Assembly (NCBI GenBank): GCA_030637365.1
Contig: DAOWGR010000054.1
Location: 1 to 7,698 of the forward strand
Direction: 5' to 3'
Length of the DNA stretch: 7,698 bases
DNA from: Elusimicrobiota bacterium
Lineage (GTDB): Bacteria; Elusimicrobiota; Elusimicrobia; Elusimicrobiales; UBA9959
The notes under the pieces were generated by a model, which was not told the DNA's origin, ran no database searches, and was given only the letters and a program-made list of their open reading frames with translations. The position numbers were made by a program, and so were the translations under genes. Shown piece by piece: positions 1 to 5,847 of this stretch; the stretch's first letter is position 1; each line of letters begins with the position of its first letter.

Positions 1-1403
1 AAAGTTGATGTTGACGCGTCTGATGTAAAACTCGTTTCAATATTATTATTGTTTACGCCGGCAACCCTGAAATAATAAGTTGTGTTCGCGCTTAATCCAT
101 CCGTGCTCAGATATAGATTATAGGTGTCGCTTGTCACATATGTCGCAAAGCTTTCATCATCGGAACTCAATACCCTGTAGAATGTTACTGCGGCATGACC
201 TTCATCGGACCAATTGAATTGAACGCTTGTTTCAGCCACATTTGTGAAATTATCAAATACCGGCGCGTATTCAACCAAGGTTGATGTAGCGGGATAAGCC
301 GACCATGAACTTGAGGTTCCATTTCCGTTTGCTCTCACGAAAATATAATAAGTCGCATTCGGGGTTAAAGTTTCAAGTTTCGCGCTTAAATCACCTAAAG
401 TGGTGCTGGAAACGAGAATAGGCGAAGGTGGATTATCCGGATTAACAGACGCGGACAAAGTATACCCCGTAGCTCCCGAAACCAATTGCCAATCGGCCTC
501 AATAAAATTAAAATTCACATCTGTAAATAAACCTACTATCGGAGCGCCTATTTCACCAATTCCCAAAGTCATTTCCGCAACCGGCGAAGTATAAGTTGAA
601 AAAATTTCATTATTGTTTTTGGCTGACACCACAAAGTAATAATCGGTAAATTGAGTTAAACCTGTTGAACTTAAATACAGATTATATGTGTCTGAAGTTA
701 CCACCACCGCGCCATTGGGATTTAAAAGATCTGAAGCGGTTGAACTTAAAACGCGATAAAGTGTCTCATCGGAATTGCCGTTTGCCGTCCAATTGAATTG
801 AATCGTATCCTCCGTTATGCCGCTAAAGCTTGTATCGGACGGCTGATTTGCCAAGGTGGATGTTGACGCGTCTGATGTAAAACTCGTTTCAATATTATTA
901 TTGTTCACGCCGGCAACCCTGAAATAATAAGTTGTGTTCGCGCTTAATCCTTCCGTGCTCAGATATAAATTATAGGTGTCGCTTGTTACGAAAGTGGAGA
1001 AGCTTTCATCATCGGAACTCAATACCCTGTATAATGTTCCGGCAGGATTACCTCCATCGGACCAATTGAATTGAACGCTTGTTTCAGCCACATTTGTGAA
1101 ATTTGTAAATATCGGAACATTCTCAAGCAATGTTGAAGTAGCTGGATAAACCGACCATAAACTTGAAACACCGGGGCCATTTGCCCTTACAAAAAGATAA
1201 TATGTGGTATTCGGGCTTAGCGCTGGAGCATCCACTTTTGCGCTTAAATCGCCTAATGTCGTGCTTGAAGCATAAATTGAAGGAGGATTACCTGAACTTC
1301 CCGAAGCCGCCAAAGTATAACCGGTCGCGCCTGAAACCAATTGCCAATCAGCCGAAATCCATCTGGCTTCAACTTCATTAATGGAATTTATAACGGGAGC
1401 CGC
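1..1403 (-). repeat. Tandem three-domain FN3 super-repeat, period about 852-855 bp
   Basis: Two copies of an A-B-C trio of FN3-like domains lie in tandem inside the surface-protein gene: unit 1 at about 1403-549 and unit 2 from 548 to the left edge. The offset is 855 bp in domain A (DWQLVSGATGYTL in both) and 852 bp in domain B. DNA identity is uneven: 7-54 is the same as 859-906, and a block of almost 50 bp in domain B is also identical, while domain A is more diverged. This indicates recent duplication or gene conversion. Further units may exist beyond the edge. Confidence 0.85.
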
Positions 1404-2159
1404 AATCCCCAAATCTTCGCTAATTTGAACCCATGAATCCCCGCTAACCCCGCCTGTTCCCCCGCCAAGGGTGATGGTCATATCATTGCCGCCCCTCATT
1501 GTTACAGTATTGGCGTCATCAATATAAACCCTTAAAGCCAATCTATCTCCGTTTTCAAGAACGGCTGAGGTCGGAGTATTATCAGTCCAATTTTGCAAAG
1601 TTATCGCGGTAAGTAATTCCACTCGGCTAAGAACAACCGAAGATATCACCGAAAGACTACCGTCCGAATCTTTATATTTTAAAAGTTCAGCCGTTATAGT
1701 GGCATTGGTATTGGTCTTGCTTTCCGCCGCCCATATATTAAAAGTAATATCCCCCGAAATAGTGATTGCTGCAAGGGGATCGGAATACCAGGTAATAGTA
1801 TTCCCAGCGGCAAGTTGCGTGAATTGAGTGGCGGAAGTTGGCGGCGTAACCGGCCCCACAACTGAAGTTTTAGTATAGGTAACTACCGCGGAACCCGCGG
1901 TTGTGATCAATTTTCTTTCCTCATCCGCGCCGAGATCCGCGGATGCTTCATTTTGTAAATAAAGCTTTGTCGCCGCCTGAACCGAAGAAACCGCAAAATC
2001 TGTTAAAAAAACTCCCATAAAAAACAGTATAAAAAGCAATTTTACAAAAGGCAAAGCAAATATGGAAAATTTAAAATTATTAAAAATGGAAATAAGAAAA
2101 ACCCGTGAAAAAAATTCGCGTTTTATAATTCCGCCCATTTTCCTAAAATTTAAATTCAT
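1..2159 (-). CDS. Secreted fibronectin type III repeat protein (3' end beyond window)
   Basis: The frame is open for 719 codons from ATG 2159 to the left edge, so the C-terminus is missing. Residues 1-36 are a basic and hydrophobic lead-in. Residues 37-62 form a signal-peptide core (KLLFILFFMGVFL) with a plausible cleavage after VQA, so the protein is probably exported. Residues 63-250 are a beta-rich, Thr/Ser-rich module that I cannot name. From about 253 onward come fibronectin type III-like domains with the repeated hallmarks FNW, YRVLSS, TYNLYLS and TTYYFRVAG. They run A1 (253-345), B1 (346-435), C1 (436-535), A2 (538-630) and B2 (631-719). The start lies 25 bp after the Rrf2-type regulator's stop, indicating one operon. 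Upstream of ATG 2159 the Shine-Dalgarno match is weak. ATG 2138 (residue 8) is an alternative start. A role in surface display or adhesion is inferred; catalytic domains are not visible in this part. Confidence 0.85.
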   Translation of the reverse strand, partial: MNLNFRKMGGIIKREFFSRVFLISIFNNFKFSIFALPFVKLLFILFFMGVFLTDFAVSSVQAATKLYLQNEASADLGADEERKLITTAGSAVVTYTKTSVVGPVTPPTSATQFTQLAAGNTITWYSDPLAAITISGDITFNIWAAESKTNTNATITAELLKYKDSDGSLSVISSVVLSRVELLTAITLQNWTDNTPTSAVLENGDRLALRVYIDDANTVTMRGGNDMTITLGGGTGGVSGDSWVQISEDLGIAAPVINSINEVEARWISADWQLVSGATGYTLAASGSSGNPPSIYASSTTLGDLSAKVDAPALSPNTTYYLFVRANGPGVSSLWSVYPATSTLLENVPIFTNFTNVAETSVQFNWSDGGNPAGTLYRVLSSDDESFSTFVTSDTYNLYLSTEGLSANTTYYFRVAGVNNNNIETSFTSDASTSTLANQPSDTSFSGITEDTIQFNWTANGNSDETLYRVLSSTASDLLNPNGAVVVTSDTYNLYLSSTGLTQFTDYYFVVSAKNNNEIFSTYTSPVAEMTLGIGEIGAPIVGLFTDVNFNFIEADWQLVSGATGYTLSASVNPDNPPSPILVSSTTLGDLSAKLETLTPNATYYIFVRANGNGTSSSWSAYPATSTLVEYAPVFDNFTNVAETSVQFNWSDEGHAAVTFYRVLSSDDESFATYVTSDTYNLYLSTDGLSANTTYYFRVAGVNNNNIETSFTSDASTST

Positions 2160-2184
2160 AATTACCAATCTTTCAATAAGATTT

Positions 2185-2589
2185 TCAACCATTGTCTTTA
2201 TTTTTTTTCCGCTCTTCCTCGGCTTTCATCATTTCAATAATGTCTTGAACACTAAGCCCCATAAGCCAGTGATTAACCCTCTCTTTCAAAGTTTCATAAA
2301 GCTTTATAAGAGTTTCTTCGCTGCTGCTCGGAGCATGATTAAATGTAAAAGCCTCCATTAAATTCCAAACCGTTATATCATCCAAATCTTTGTTAAGCCT
2401 GTACCCCTTGCCTTTTTGAGATTCAACAAAATTCGCTCTAACCAAAGCCTGAAGAACTTTATTGGCATAGGGTACCGGCAAATTCTGCGATGAGGCTATA
2501 TCCGAAACCTCATTCCATTTTCTATGTCTTTGATTTCCCAAATAATGCAGACACGCAAGTCCGTAAGCAAGTGTTTTATTCATTCTCAT
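2185..2589 (-). CDS. Rrf2-family winged-helix transcriptional regulator
   Basis: The 134-residue product has the usual Rrf2 length and layout. Its N-terminus is MRMNKTLAYGLACLHYLG, followed by a helix-turn-helix region (VSDIASSQNLPVPYANKVLQ, about 28-47), then LVRANFVESQKGKGYRL, matching the Rrf2 pattern of a recognition helix, a wing and a G-Y-x-L turn, and then ITVWNLMEAF. The C-terminus is a charged helix. The only cysteine is Cys13; the three-Cys cluster that holds the Fe-S centre in IscR- and NsrR-type members is absent, so the sensed signal is unknown. The start is secure: AGGAG (2595-2599) is 5 nt before ATG 2589. It is first in an operon with the FN3 surface protein, with a promoter and a perfect dyad in its leader, so autoregulation and control of the surface gene are likely (inference). 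Confidence 0.9.
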   Translation of the reverse strand: MRMNKTLAYGLACLHYLGNQRHRKWNEVSDIASSQNLPVPYANKVLQALVRANFVESQKGKGYRLNKDLDDITVWNLMEAFTFNHAPSSSEETLIKLYETLKERVNHWLMGLSVQDIIEMMKAEEERKKNKDNG

Positions 2590-2629
2590 ATAAACTCCTT
2601 TTTAACACTGTTGTTCCTAAAACACAATA

Positions 2630-2656
2630 GCCATTGGACATGTTATGTCCAATGGC
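2630..2656. promoter_or_regulatory. Perfect 12-bp dyad in the regulator's leader (candidate operator or RNA hairpin)
   Basis: GCCATTGGACAT, then 3 nt, then the exact reverse complement ATGTCCAATGGC. It lies about 40 bp before the Rrf2 start codon and some 48 bp downstream of the predicted -10 box, so it is transcribed. Neither strand has a T-run after it, so it is not a simple terminator. Rrf2 proteins bind dyads near their own promoters, which makes it a candidate autoregulatory operator. A 5'UTR hairpin is the alternative. Confidence 0.6.
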
Positions 2657-2703
2657 AAAACAAAAAAATAAAGAGACCTCGCTTCTCATCTCTCAATATA
2701 AAT

Positions 2704-2731
2704 ATTCTACCACATATAATACTATTGTCAA
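2704..2731 (-). promoter_or_regulatory. Sigma70-type promoter for the regulator/surface-protein operon
   Basis: On the minus strand TTGACA (2731-2726) is separated by 16 bp from TAGAAT (2709-2704). This is a consensus -35 box and a near-consensus -10 box with an allowed spacing. Transcription would begin near 2697, leaving a leader of about 108 nt that contains the perfect dyad. Confidence 0.65.
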
Positions 2732-2754
2732 GACATAGAAAAGTAACTTTTGTC

Positions 2755-2785
2755 AACCAAATACACCTCGGAGGTGTATTTGGTT
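2755..2785 (-). terminator. Long hairpin right after the radical SAM gene (terminator-like)
   Basis: AACCAAATACACCTC, one central base, then its exact reverse complement: 15-bp arms. It begins 2 nt after the radical SAM stop codon (2788-2790). No clean T-run follows on the minus strand (GACAAAAG comes next), although the arm itself ends in TATTTGGTT. It probably ends the cassette transcript or protects its 3' end, and it separates the cassette from the downstream promoter. Confidence 0.6.
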
Positions 2786-2787
2786 AA

Positions 2788-3834
2788 TTATCGCTCGCTC
2801 AATAGAGAATGGCGCATTTTGGCGATATCGCAAGCAATGCGGGAAGGCCCCATTAAATCCCCTTCTTCCACAAAGCTTAAACCGGGGCATCTATTACAAA
2901 AACTCAGATATTTACACTCCGAACATTCTTTTAAATCCCGGACTTTAAGCTCACGCCATTTTTTAAGCCATATAGACTTATTCCAAATTTCATTGAAGGC
3001 TTTTTCGCGAAGATTTCCAATTACCGCCGGCAATTGAAGACAGGGATAAACTTCACCGTAAGGATTTACTCCAAAAACATTTTTACCGGCGCCGCAAAAA
3101 AAATCTTCTTGCTTATTTCCGCCTTCTTGGCCGCAATCTGATAAAAAATCCAACTTGGGATCTTTCAACAACGCTTTTATTTGAGTTTTTGTAATGCGAT
3201 ATTTGAGAGCTTGCCTATTTCCGTCATTGGCGGGGGCTATAATCGGATCAAAACTGTAATTAAAGCCGTATTTCTTGCAAACGGTTCTTATATAAGCCAT
3301 CTCGCTAAAATTCTCGCGCATAAGCGGAGCTTTGAATTTGACGGCTATGCCGCTTGCGGCAACGCGTTTTGCCGCTTTTAATGTCATATCAAATGAATTT
3401 CCATCTCCCGTTATTTTATTATGTATGTGTTTTCTGCCGTAAAAACTCATTTCAAAAGACGAGATAGAGCAATCTTTAAGTTTTCTCAACAATTTCTCGG
3501 TCAAATTAAAACCGGTGGAAAATATTTGAACGGAAAAATTTAAGTCTGCCGCGTATCGGCATAATTGCGCCAAATCTTTTCTCAACAGAGGCTCGCCGCC
3601 GGTAAACACAATATACAAACAGCCGGCCTTTTTTGTTTGCCTTAAAATTCTTTTCCAATCATCGGTTGATAATTCTTTTTCAGCCAAAACCGGAACTCTT
3701 CCGCAAGTTTGAGGCAAATAGCAATGCGCGCATTTAAGCGGACATCGATAAGTAAGCTCCAAGGTGCCTATAAGCGGAATGTTTTTATTGAGAGAAACTT
3801 CGGTCAATCGCGAGGCTATGAGATTTTCAGACAT
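2788..3834 (-). CDS. Radical SAM/SPASM domain peptide-modifying enzyme
   Basis: The 348-residue product carries the radical SAM cluster motif CPLKCAHC (Cys31, Cys35, Cys38), which binds the 4Fe-4S cluster that cleaves S-adenosylmethionine, followed by the SAM-binding GGEP (79-82). The C-terminal SPASM domain has Cys247, G260-x4-Cys265 and then CSECKYLSFCNRC (Cys304, 307, 313, 316), with Cys335 near the end; this is the ligand pattern for auxiliary Fe-S clusters. Members of this class (PqqE, sactipeptide and ranthipeptide maturases) modify ribosomal peptides, often with a PqqD-like partner. Here a PqqD-like protein and a Cys-containing short peptide are encoded just upstream, so that peptide is the likely substrate; thioether formation at its Cys residues is a guess. 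ATG 3834 has no good ribosome-binding site, and a gap of about 150 bp separates it from the peptidase gene. Confidence 0.93.
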   Translation of the reverse strand: MSENLIASRLTEVSLNKNIPLIGTLELTYRCPLKCAHCYLPQTCGRVPVLAEKELSTDDWKRILRQTKKAGCLYIVFTGGEPLLRKDLAQLCRYAADLNFSVQIFSTGFNLTEKLLRKLKDCSISSFEMSFYGRKHIHNKITGDGNSFDMTLKAAKRVAASGIAVKFKAPLMRENFSEMAYIRTVCKKYGFNYSFDPIIAPANDGNRQALKYRITKTQIKALLKDPKLDFLSDCGQEGGNKQEDFFCGAGKNVFGVNPYGEVYPCLQLPAVIGNLREKAFNEIWNKSIWLKKWRELKVRDLKECSECKYLSFCNRCPGLSFVEEGDLMGPSRIACDIAKMRHSLLSER

Positions 3835-3904
3835 AAATAGTAAATACGAAAATATGTTGATAAGATGATATGTGAATAAAGAAATTTCTTATTATTTCTT
3901 CCCG

Positions 3905-3922
3905 TCACTGAATCTTCAGTGA
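3905..3922. repeat. Small inverted repeat between peptidase and radical SAM genes
   Basis: TCACTGAA, 2 nt, TTCAGTGA: perfect 8-bp arms. It lies in the 152-bp gap 3835-3986, which otherwise holds no ATG-started ORF and no convincing promoter. It may be an intercistronic hairpin that separates the expression of the two genes; no T-run follows. Confidence 0.5.
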
Positions 3923-3970
3923 ACTCACCTATGTAATATATGGAAAACGCCAAAGAAGTAACGGCAGAAA

Positions 3971-3994
3971 TTACTTAATCTCTTAATCACTCAA
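3971..3994. repeat. Degenerate octamer tandem array at the peptidase stop
   Basis: On the plus strand TTACTTAA, TCTCTTAA and TCACTCAA follow one another at exact 8-bp spacing. The peptidase stop codon (3987-3989) lies in the third unit. It has the same unit length as the octamer arrays at 4377-4416 and 5010-5049, but a different core word. Confidence 0.5.
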
Positions 3995-4370
3995 TTTCTA
4001 TTCGTTCAACGCGCAATATATTTCTATAAATCTTTCTTAAATTAAAATAAATAAGCCCTGAAAAACCGTTTTTTAACGGGTTCCTTGAAGCTACCCTGCC
4101 CAGAACATTGCTCCACTTTATAAAATGTAAAGGCATAACTTGTCCGTCATCCTGAACCCATATACCGTTTAAAACTATTTTGATAACTCTATGAAGAAGA
4201 TTTTGTCCTTCAAAATTATAAACCGCGCAATCACCCAAACTAAGGTTACAGGCCACAGACTGCAGGTTGCAGATAAAAGGATGAAAGGACAAAGGAGAAA
4301 TAAACGCTATATCTCCTTCTTTAAAAATAGGTTTCATGCTGCTGCCTTTGACTTTTATGGCTTTAATCAT
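3987..4370 (-). CDS. S24/S26-family (signal peptidase I-like) peptidase
   Basis: With start ATG 4370 the product is 127 residues. The motif KGSSMKP (8-14) carries the probable nucleophile Ser11, followed by the GD of KEGDIAF (17-23). LSLGDCAVYNF (43-53) and LLHRVIKI (58-65) supply a His60 of the kind used in the Ser-His type (SipW/ER-like) of this family. QDDGQV (73-78) and VLGRV (89-93) match later conserved boxes. No membrane segment is evident, unlike typical signal peptidases, so it is probably cytosolic. As the only protease of the cassette, encoded just after the small peptide, it is the best candidate for leader removal (inference). Residues about 28-42 are an unusual insertion translated from repeat DNA. 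An in-frame TTG at 4409 would add 13 residues made of repeat sequence and is less likely; neither start has a clear Shine-Dalgarno site. Confidence 0.8.
   Translation of the reverse strand: MIKAIKVKGSSMKPIFKEGDIAFISPLSFHPFICNLQSVACNLSLGDCAVYNFEGQNLLHRVIKIVLNGIWVQDDGQVMPLHFIKWSNVLGRVASRNPLKNGFSGLIYFNLRKIYRNILRVERIEIE
4243..4270. repeat. Degenerate heptamer array inside the peptidase gene
   Basis: On the plus strand AGGTTAC, AGGCCAC, AGACTGC and AGGTTGC lie in exact 7-bp register (28 bp). A looser run of AAAGGA words at 7-8 bp spacing continues to about 4299. Together they encode the extra loop at residues 28-42, between the first GD box and LSLGD. The words resemble the AGGTCAC units in the kinase gene but lie in the opposite orientation relative to the coding strand. 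Confidence 0.7.
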
Positions 4371-4376
4371 AATATG

Positions 4377-4416
4377 GTTAGACAACAAGGGAATTAGGCA
4401 ATACGGCAATAAGGAA
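4377..4416. repeat. Degenerate octamer array just upstream of the peptidase start
   Basis: On the plus strand five 8-nt words follow in register: GTTAGACA, ACAAGGGA, ATTAGGCA, ATACGGCA, ATAAGGAA. The array sits 6 nt before ATG 4370 and so occupies the place of the ribosome-binding site, which would explain why none is seen. The array at 5010-5049 has the same word family on the opposite strand. Confidence 0.65.
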
Positions 4417-4496
4417 CACCCAAATCCCGAACGGCAAAATCACTATAGTCGCGAAATAAAAAGGTTGCGCCTTATTACCTTCCGCCTAAAGCCTCT

Positions 4497-4520
4497 CGAA
4501 TTCTTTGGTTAAAGAATTCG
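4497..4520 (-). promoter_or_regulatory. Hairpin 2 nt after the peptide gene
   Basis: CGAATTCTTT, 4 nt, AAAGAATTCG: perfect 10-bp arms, starting right after the precursor stop codon. No T-run follows on the minus strand, so a full terminator is unlikely. A hairpin here could stabilise the upstream mRNA or partly attenuate transcription, giving more precursor than enzyme, as is common in peptide clusters. The rest of 4371-4522 holds repeat words and no gene. Confidence 0.55.
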
Positions 4521-4522
4521 GG

Positions 4523-4669
4523 TTACGACCAACGGCGCAAAGCCCTGCACGCGGCCTGGCCGGTAGGACCATTTTGGCATTTTGCGCAAGCGAGCGCGGC
4601 AGTCTCAAAAATTTTCTCGCTTTTTATATCCGGTTTTTGATATTTCTTTTTCTTTATATTTATGGACAT
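4523..4669 (-). CDS. Putative RiPP precursor peptide, 48 residues, YxxP leader, three-Cys core
   Basis: ATG 4669 to TAA 4523 encodes 48 residues. The ATG is 3 nt after the PqqD-like stop codon, with the Shine-Dalgarno-like AAGGGGTGA overlapping that stop, so translation is probably coupled. Residues 1-21 are Lys-rich and contain KKKYQKPDIKSEKIF. Its YxxP motif (Tyr10, Pro13) is the recognition element of lasso-type leaders that PqqD-like RRE proteins bind. The C-terminal part is TAALACAKC (23-31), QNGPTGQAAC (32-41) and RALRRWS (42-48): Cys28, Cys31, Cys41 and a C-terminal Ser48. No family assignment can be made from memory. It is the natural substrate for the surrounding radical SAM enzyme, kinase, nucleotidyltransferase and peptidase (inference). 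The leader/core boundary is unknown; cleavage near residues 23-27 is possible. Confidence 0.78.
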   Translation of the reverse strand: MSINIKKKKYQKPDIKSEKIFETAALACAKCQNGPTGQAACRALRRWS

Positions 4670-4672
4670 AAT

Positions 4673-4945
4673 TCACCCCTTGGCAACATGCTTAAGCAAT
4701 CCTTTCTCTTTAAGTTTATTGACAAAATCATTAAAATCTTCCCTTGCCCGCTTTTCACTTACTTCAAACTCTTCGCTTGTTTTTTTCACTATCTCATCAG
4801 ATTTTTTTTCTTTGACAATCAGTTTCCAAATAAAACTTCCCTGCTCGTTTAATTCGTGAAGCGTTTCTTTTTCAGCGTCAACTATAAAAAAAACGCCGCC
4901 TATATTCCTAAAAGCGAGTTTGGATTTTATTTTGAATTTCATCAT
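4673..4945 (-). CDS. PqqD-like RiPP recognition element protein
   Basis: The 90-residue product from ATG 4945 has the PqqD layout: a three-stranded start (KLAFRNIGGVFFIVD, about 9-23), then ETLHELNEQGSFIWKLI (26-42), in which L-N-x-x-G-x-x-I/L-W is the family signature, then three helices (DEIVKKTSEEF, REDFNDFVNKL) ending in KEKGLL. PqqD-like domains are small winged-helix proteins that grip the leader of a ribosomal peptide and present it to modifying enzymes, typically radical SAM/SPASM proteins. The peptide gene follows after 3 nt. The start is chosen because AAGGTGA sits about 5 nt before ATG 4945 and because upstream codons up to 5032 are translated repeat DNA; the adjacent ATG 4942 is equally possible. 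It lacks any PQQ pathway neighbours, so the role is peptide binding rather than PQQ synthesis. Confidence 0.88.
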   Translation of the reverse strand: MMKFKIKSKLAFRNIGGVFFIVDAEKETLHELNEQGSFIWKLIVKEKKSDEIVKKTSEEFEVSEKRAREDFNDFVNKLKEKGLLKHVAKG

Positions 4946-5009
4946 CCTATCACCTTGTGTAAGCGCAAAAACCGCAAAAGATTCACGGAAAACGCAAAAA
5001 AATTCATAC

Positions 5010-5049
5010 GGCCTAATTACCTTGTTGCCCAATTGCCTTATAGCCTAAC
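5010..5049. repeat. Degenerate octamer array between kinase and PqqD-like genes
   Basis: On the plus strand five 8-nt words follow in register: GGCCTAAT, TACCTTGT, TGCCCAAT, TGCCTTAT, AGCCTAAC; read on the minus strand these are ATTAGGCA-type words. The array ends 3 nt from the kinase stop codon (5053-5055). Next to it (about 4964-5009) two imperfect copies of a CGCAAAA...TTCACGG-like word complete the 107-bp gap, which otherwise shows only the PqqD ribosome-binding site. Confidence 0.65.
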
Positions 5050-5052
5050 GGA

Positions 5053-5847
5053 CTATATTATATTAAAAAAAGAATCATCGCGATTTGAAAATTTCAAATC
5101 AAAAACTTCAGTTTTTCGATAAATCTCGCTTATCGTTTTGGAAATTTTTAAAAAATCATTTTTTTGTCTTGAAAAACTCATCACACATCTTAGCATTCTC
5201 TTGTAAAATTCACTTTTGGAAACTTCATTCACTCTATTTACTTTTGCTTTTTTCAAAAAAAATATCTTTTCCAGCTCAATTCCCCCCGGTTTATTTTCCC
5301 CCTTATTTTTCATCTCGCCCCAAAAAGGAGACCCGTAAATTTTCACCTTGCCTTTCTCTATCCTCAGGGGAACAAGCTCATCCGTCAAAATCTCGTGACC
5401 TGTGACCTGTGACCTGTGACCTGCAAAGCATTTCGCTATTGTGGATTTTCCGGCGCCTGATTTTCCGACGAATAAACAGCCTTTATTATTCATGATAGCG
5501 CCCGCGCAATGCAGGAGAAAGCCGGTTTTATTTATAAGAAGCCAGCTGCACAATACCCTTAAAAAAGAATCAAAACTCTGAACTTTAGGGCTTATTTCAA
5601 GAGACCCCTTCTTGTTTTTTATATCCAAAACGCAATAGAAATCTCCGCGTTTTATTATCAACTTTTTTTCTTTAAAAATTATTGAAGGCCTGAAAGGCAA
5701 GGAAGGTTTTTTTAAAAAATTAATTTCAAAAAAAAACTCGGCCTTGCTTCCAATGAAAAATTTTTTATATCTCTTTTCCAAAATCCCCAAAACTTTCTTT
5801 TGCTCGGACTTAAACTTAAAAGTAAAATCCGCTATTTCAATTTTCAC
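5053..5847 (-). CDS. HPr kinase-like P-loop kinase of a peptide-modification cassette
   Basis: With start GTG 5847 the product is 264 residues. A non-conserved N-terminal half is followed by the HPr-kinase C-terminal fold: GFLLHCAGAI (109-118), Walker A loop GKSGAGKST (128-136), ILTDELVPL (153-161) with the acidic residue next to the active site, and PGGIELEKIFFL (187-198). Relatives of HPr kinase occur in peptide clusters; PadeK, for example, phosphorylates the C-terminal Ser of the lasso precursor of paeninodin. Here the precursor also ends in Ser, so it is a reasonable substrate (inference). Between the Walker helix and ILTDE lies an extra HRSQVTG (144-150) coded by a 7-nt tandem repeat. 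The start is GTG because GAGGTGG sits 4 nt before it. That site lies in the end of an inverted-repeat element, and the longer TTG start at 5901 would only add translated repeat. Confidence 0.83.
   Translation of the reverse strand: MKIEIADFTFKFKSEQKKVLGILEKRYKKFFIGSKAEFFFEINFLKKPSLPFRPSIIFKEKKLIIKRGDFYCVLDIKNKKGSLEISPKVQSFDSFLRVLCSWLLINKTGFLLHCAGAIMNNKGCLFVGKSGAGKSTIAKCFAGHRSQVTGHEILTDELVPLRIEKGKVKIYGSPFWGEMKNKGENKPGGIELEKIFFLKKAKVNRVNEVSKSEFYKRMLRCVMSFSRQKNDFLKISKTISEIYRKTEVFDLKFSNRDDSFFNII
5395..5422. repeat. Perfect heptamer tandem repeat (4 x GTGACCT) inside the kinase gene
   Basis: Four exact copies of GTGACCT (AGGTCAC on the coding strand) plus one further G. Three extra units equal 21 nt, which keeps the frame and adds HRSQVTG beside the nucleotide-binding helix. 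Loss or gain of one or two units would shift the frame, so slippage could switch the kinase off. Confidence 0.9.

Noticed and set aside
400..594. Plus-strand ORFs across the window (for example 400-594, 1163-1381, 2062-2361, 4505-4852, 5085-5405)
   Set aside because: They are antisense shadows of well-supported minus-strand genes and show no family features.
4462..4482. Possible weak terminator (AAGGT...ACCTT followed by TTTATT on the minus strand)
   Set aside because: Only a 5-bp stem with an 11-nt loop and low GC; it sits in repeat-like words and is not convincing.
4946..5032. 29-residue N-terminal extension of the PqqD-like protein
   Set aside because: It translates repeat DNA and lies upstream of a good ribosome-binding site for ATG 4945; PqqD proteins normally start near that point.
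2788..5032. PQQ biosynthesis (PqqD plus PqqE)
   Set aside because: No PqqA-type Glu/Tyr peptide, PqqB or PqqC is present; the neighbours are a kinase, a nucleotidyltransferase and a peptidase.
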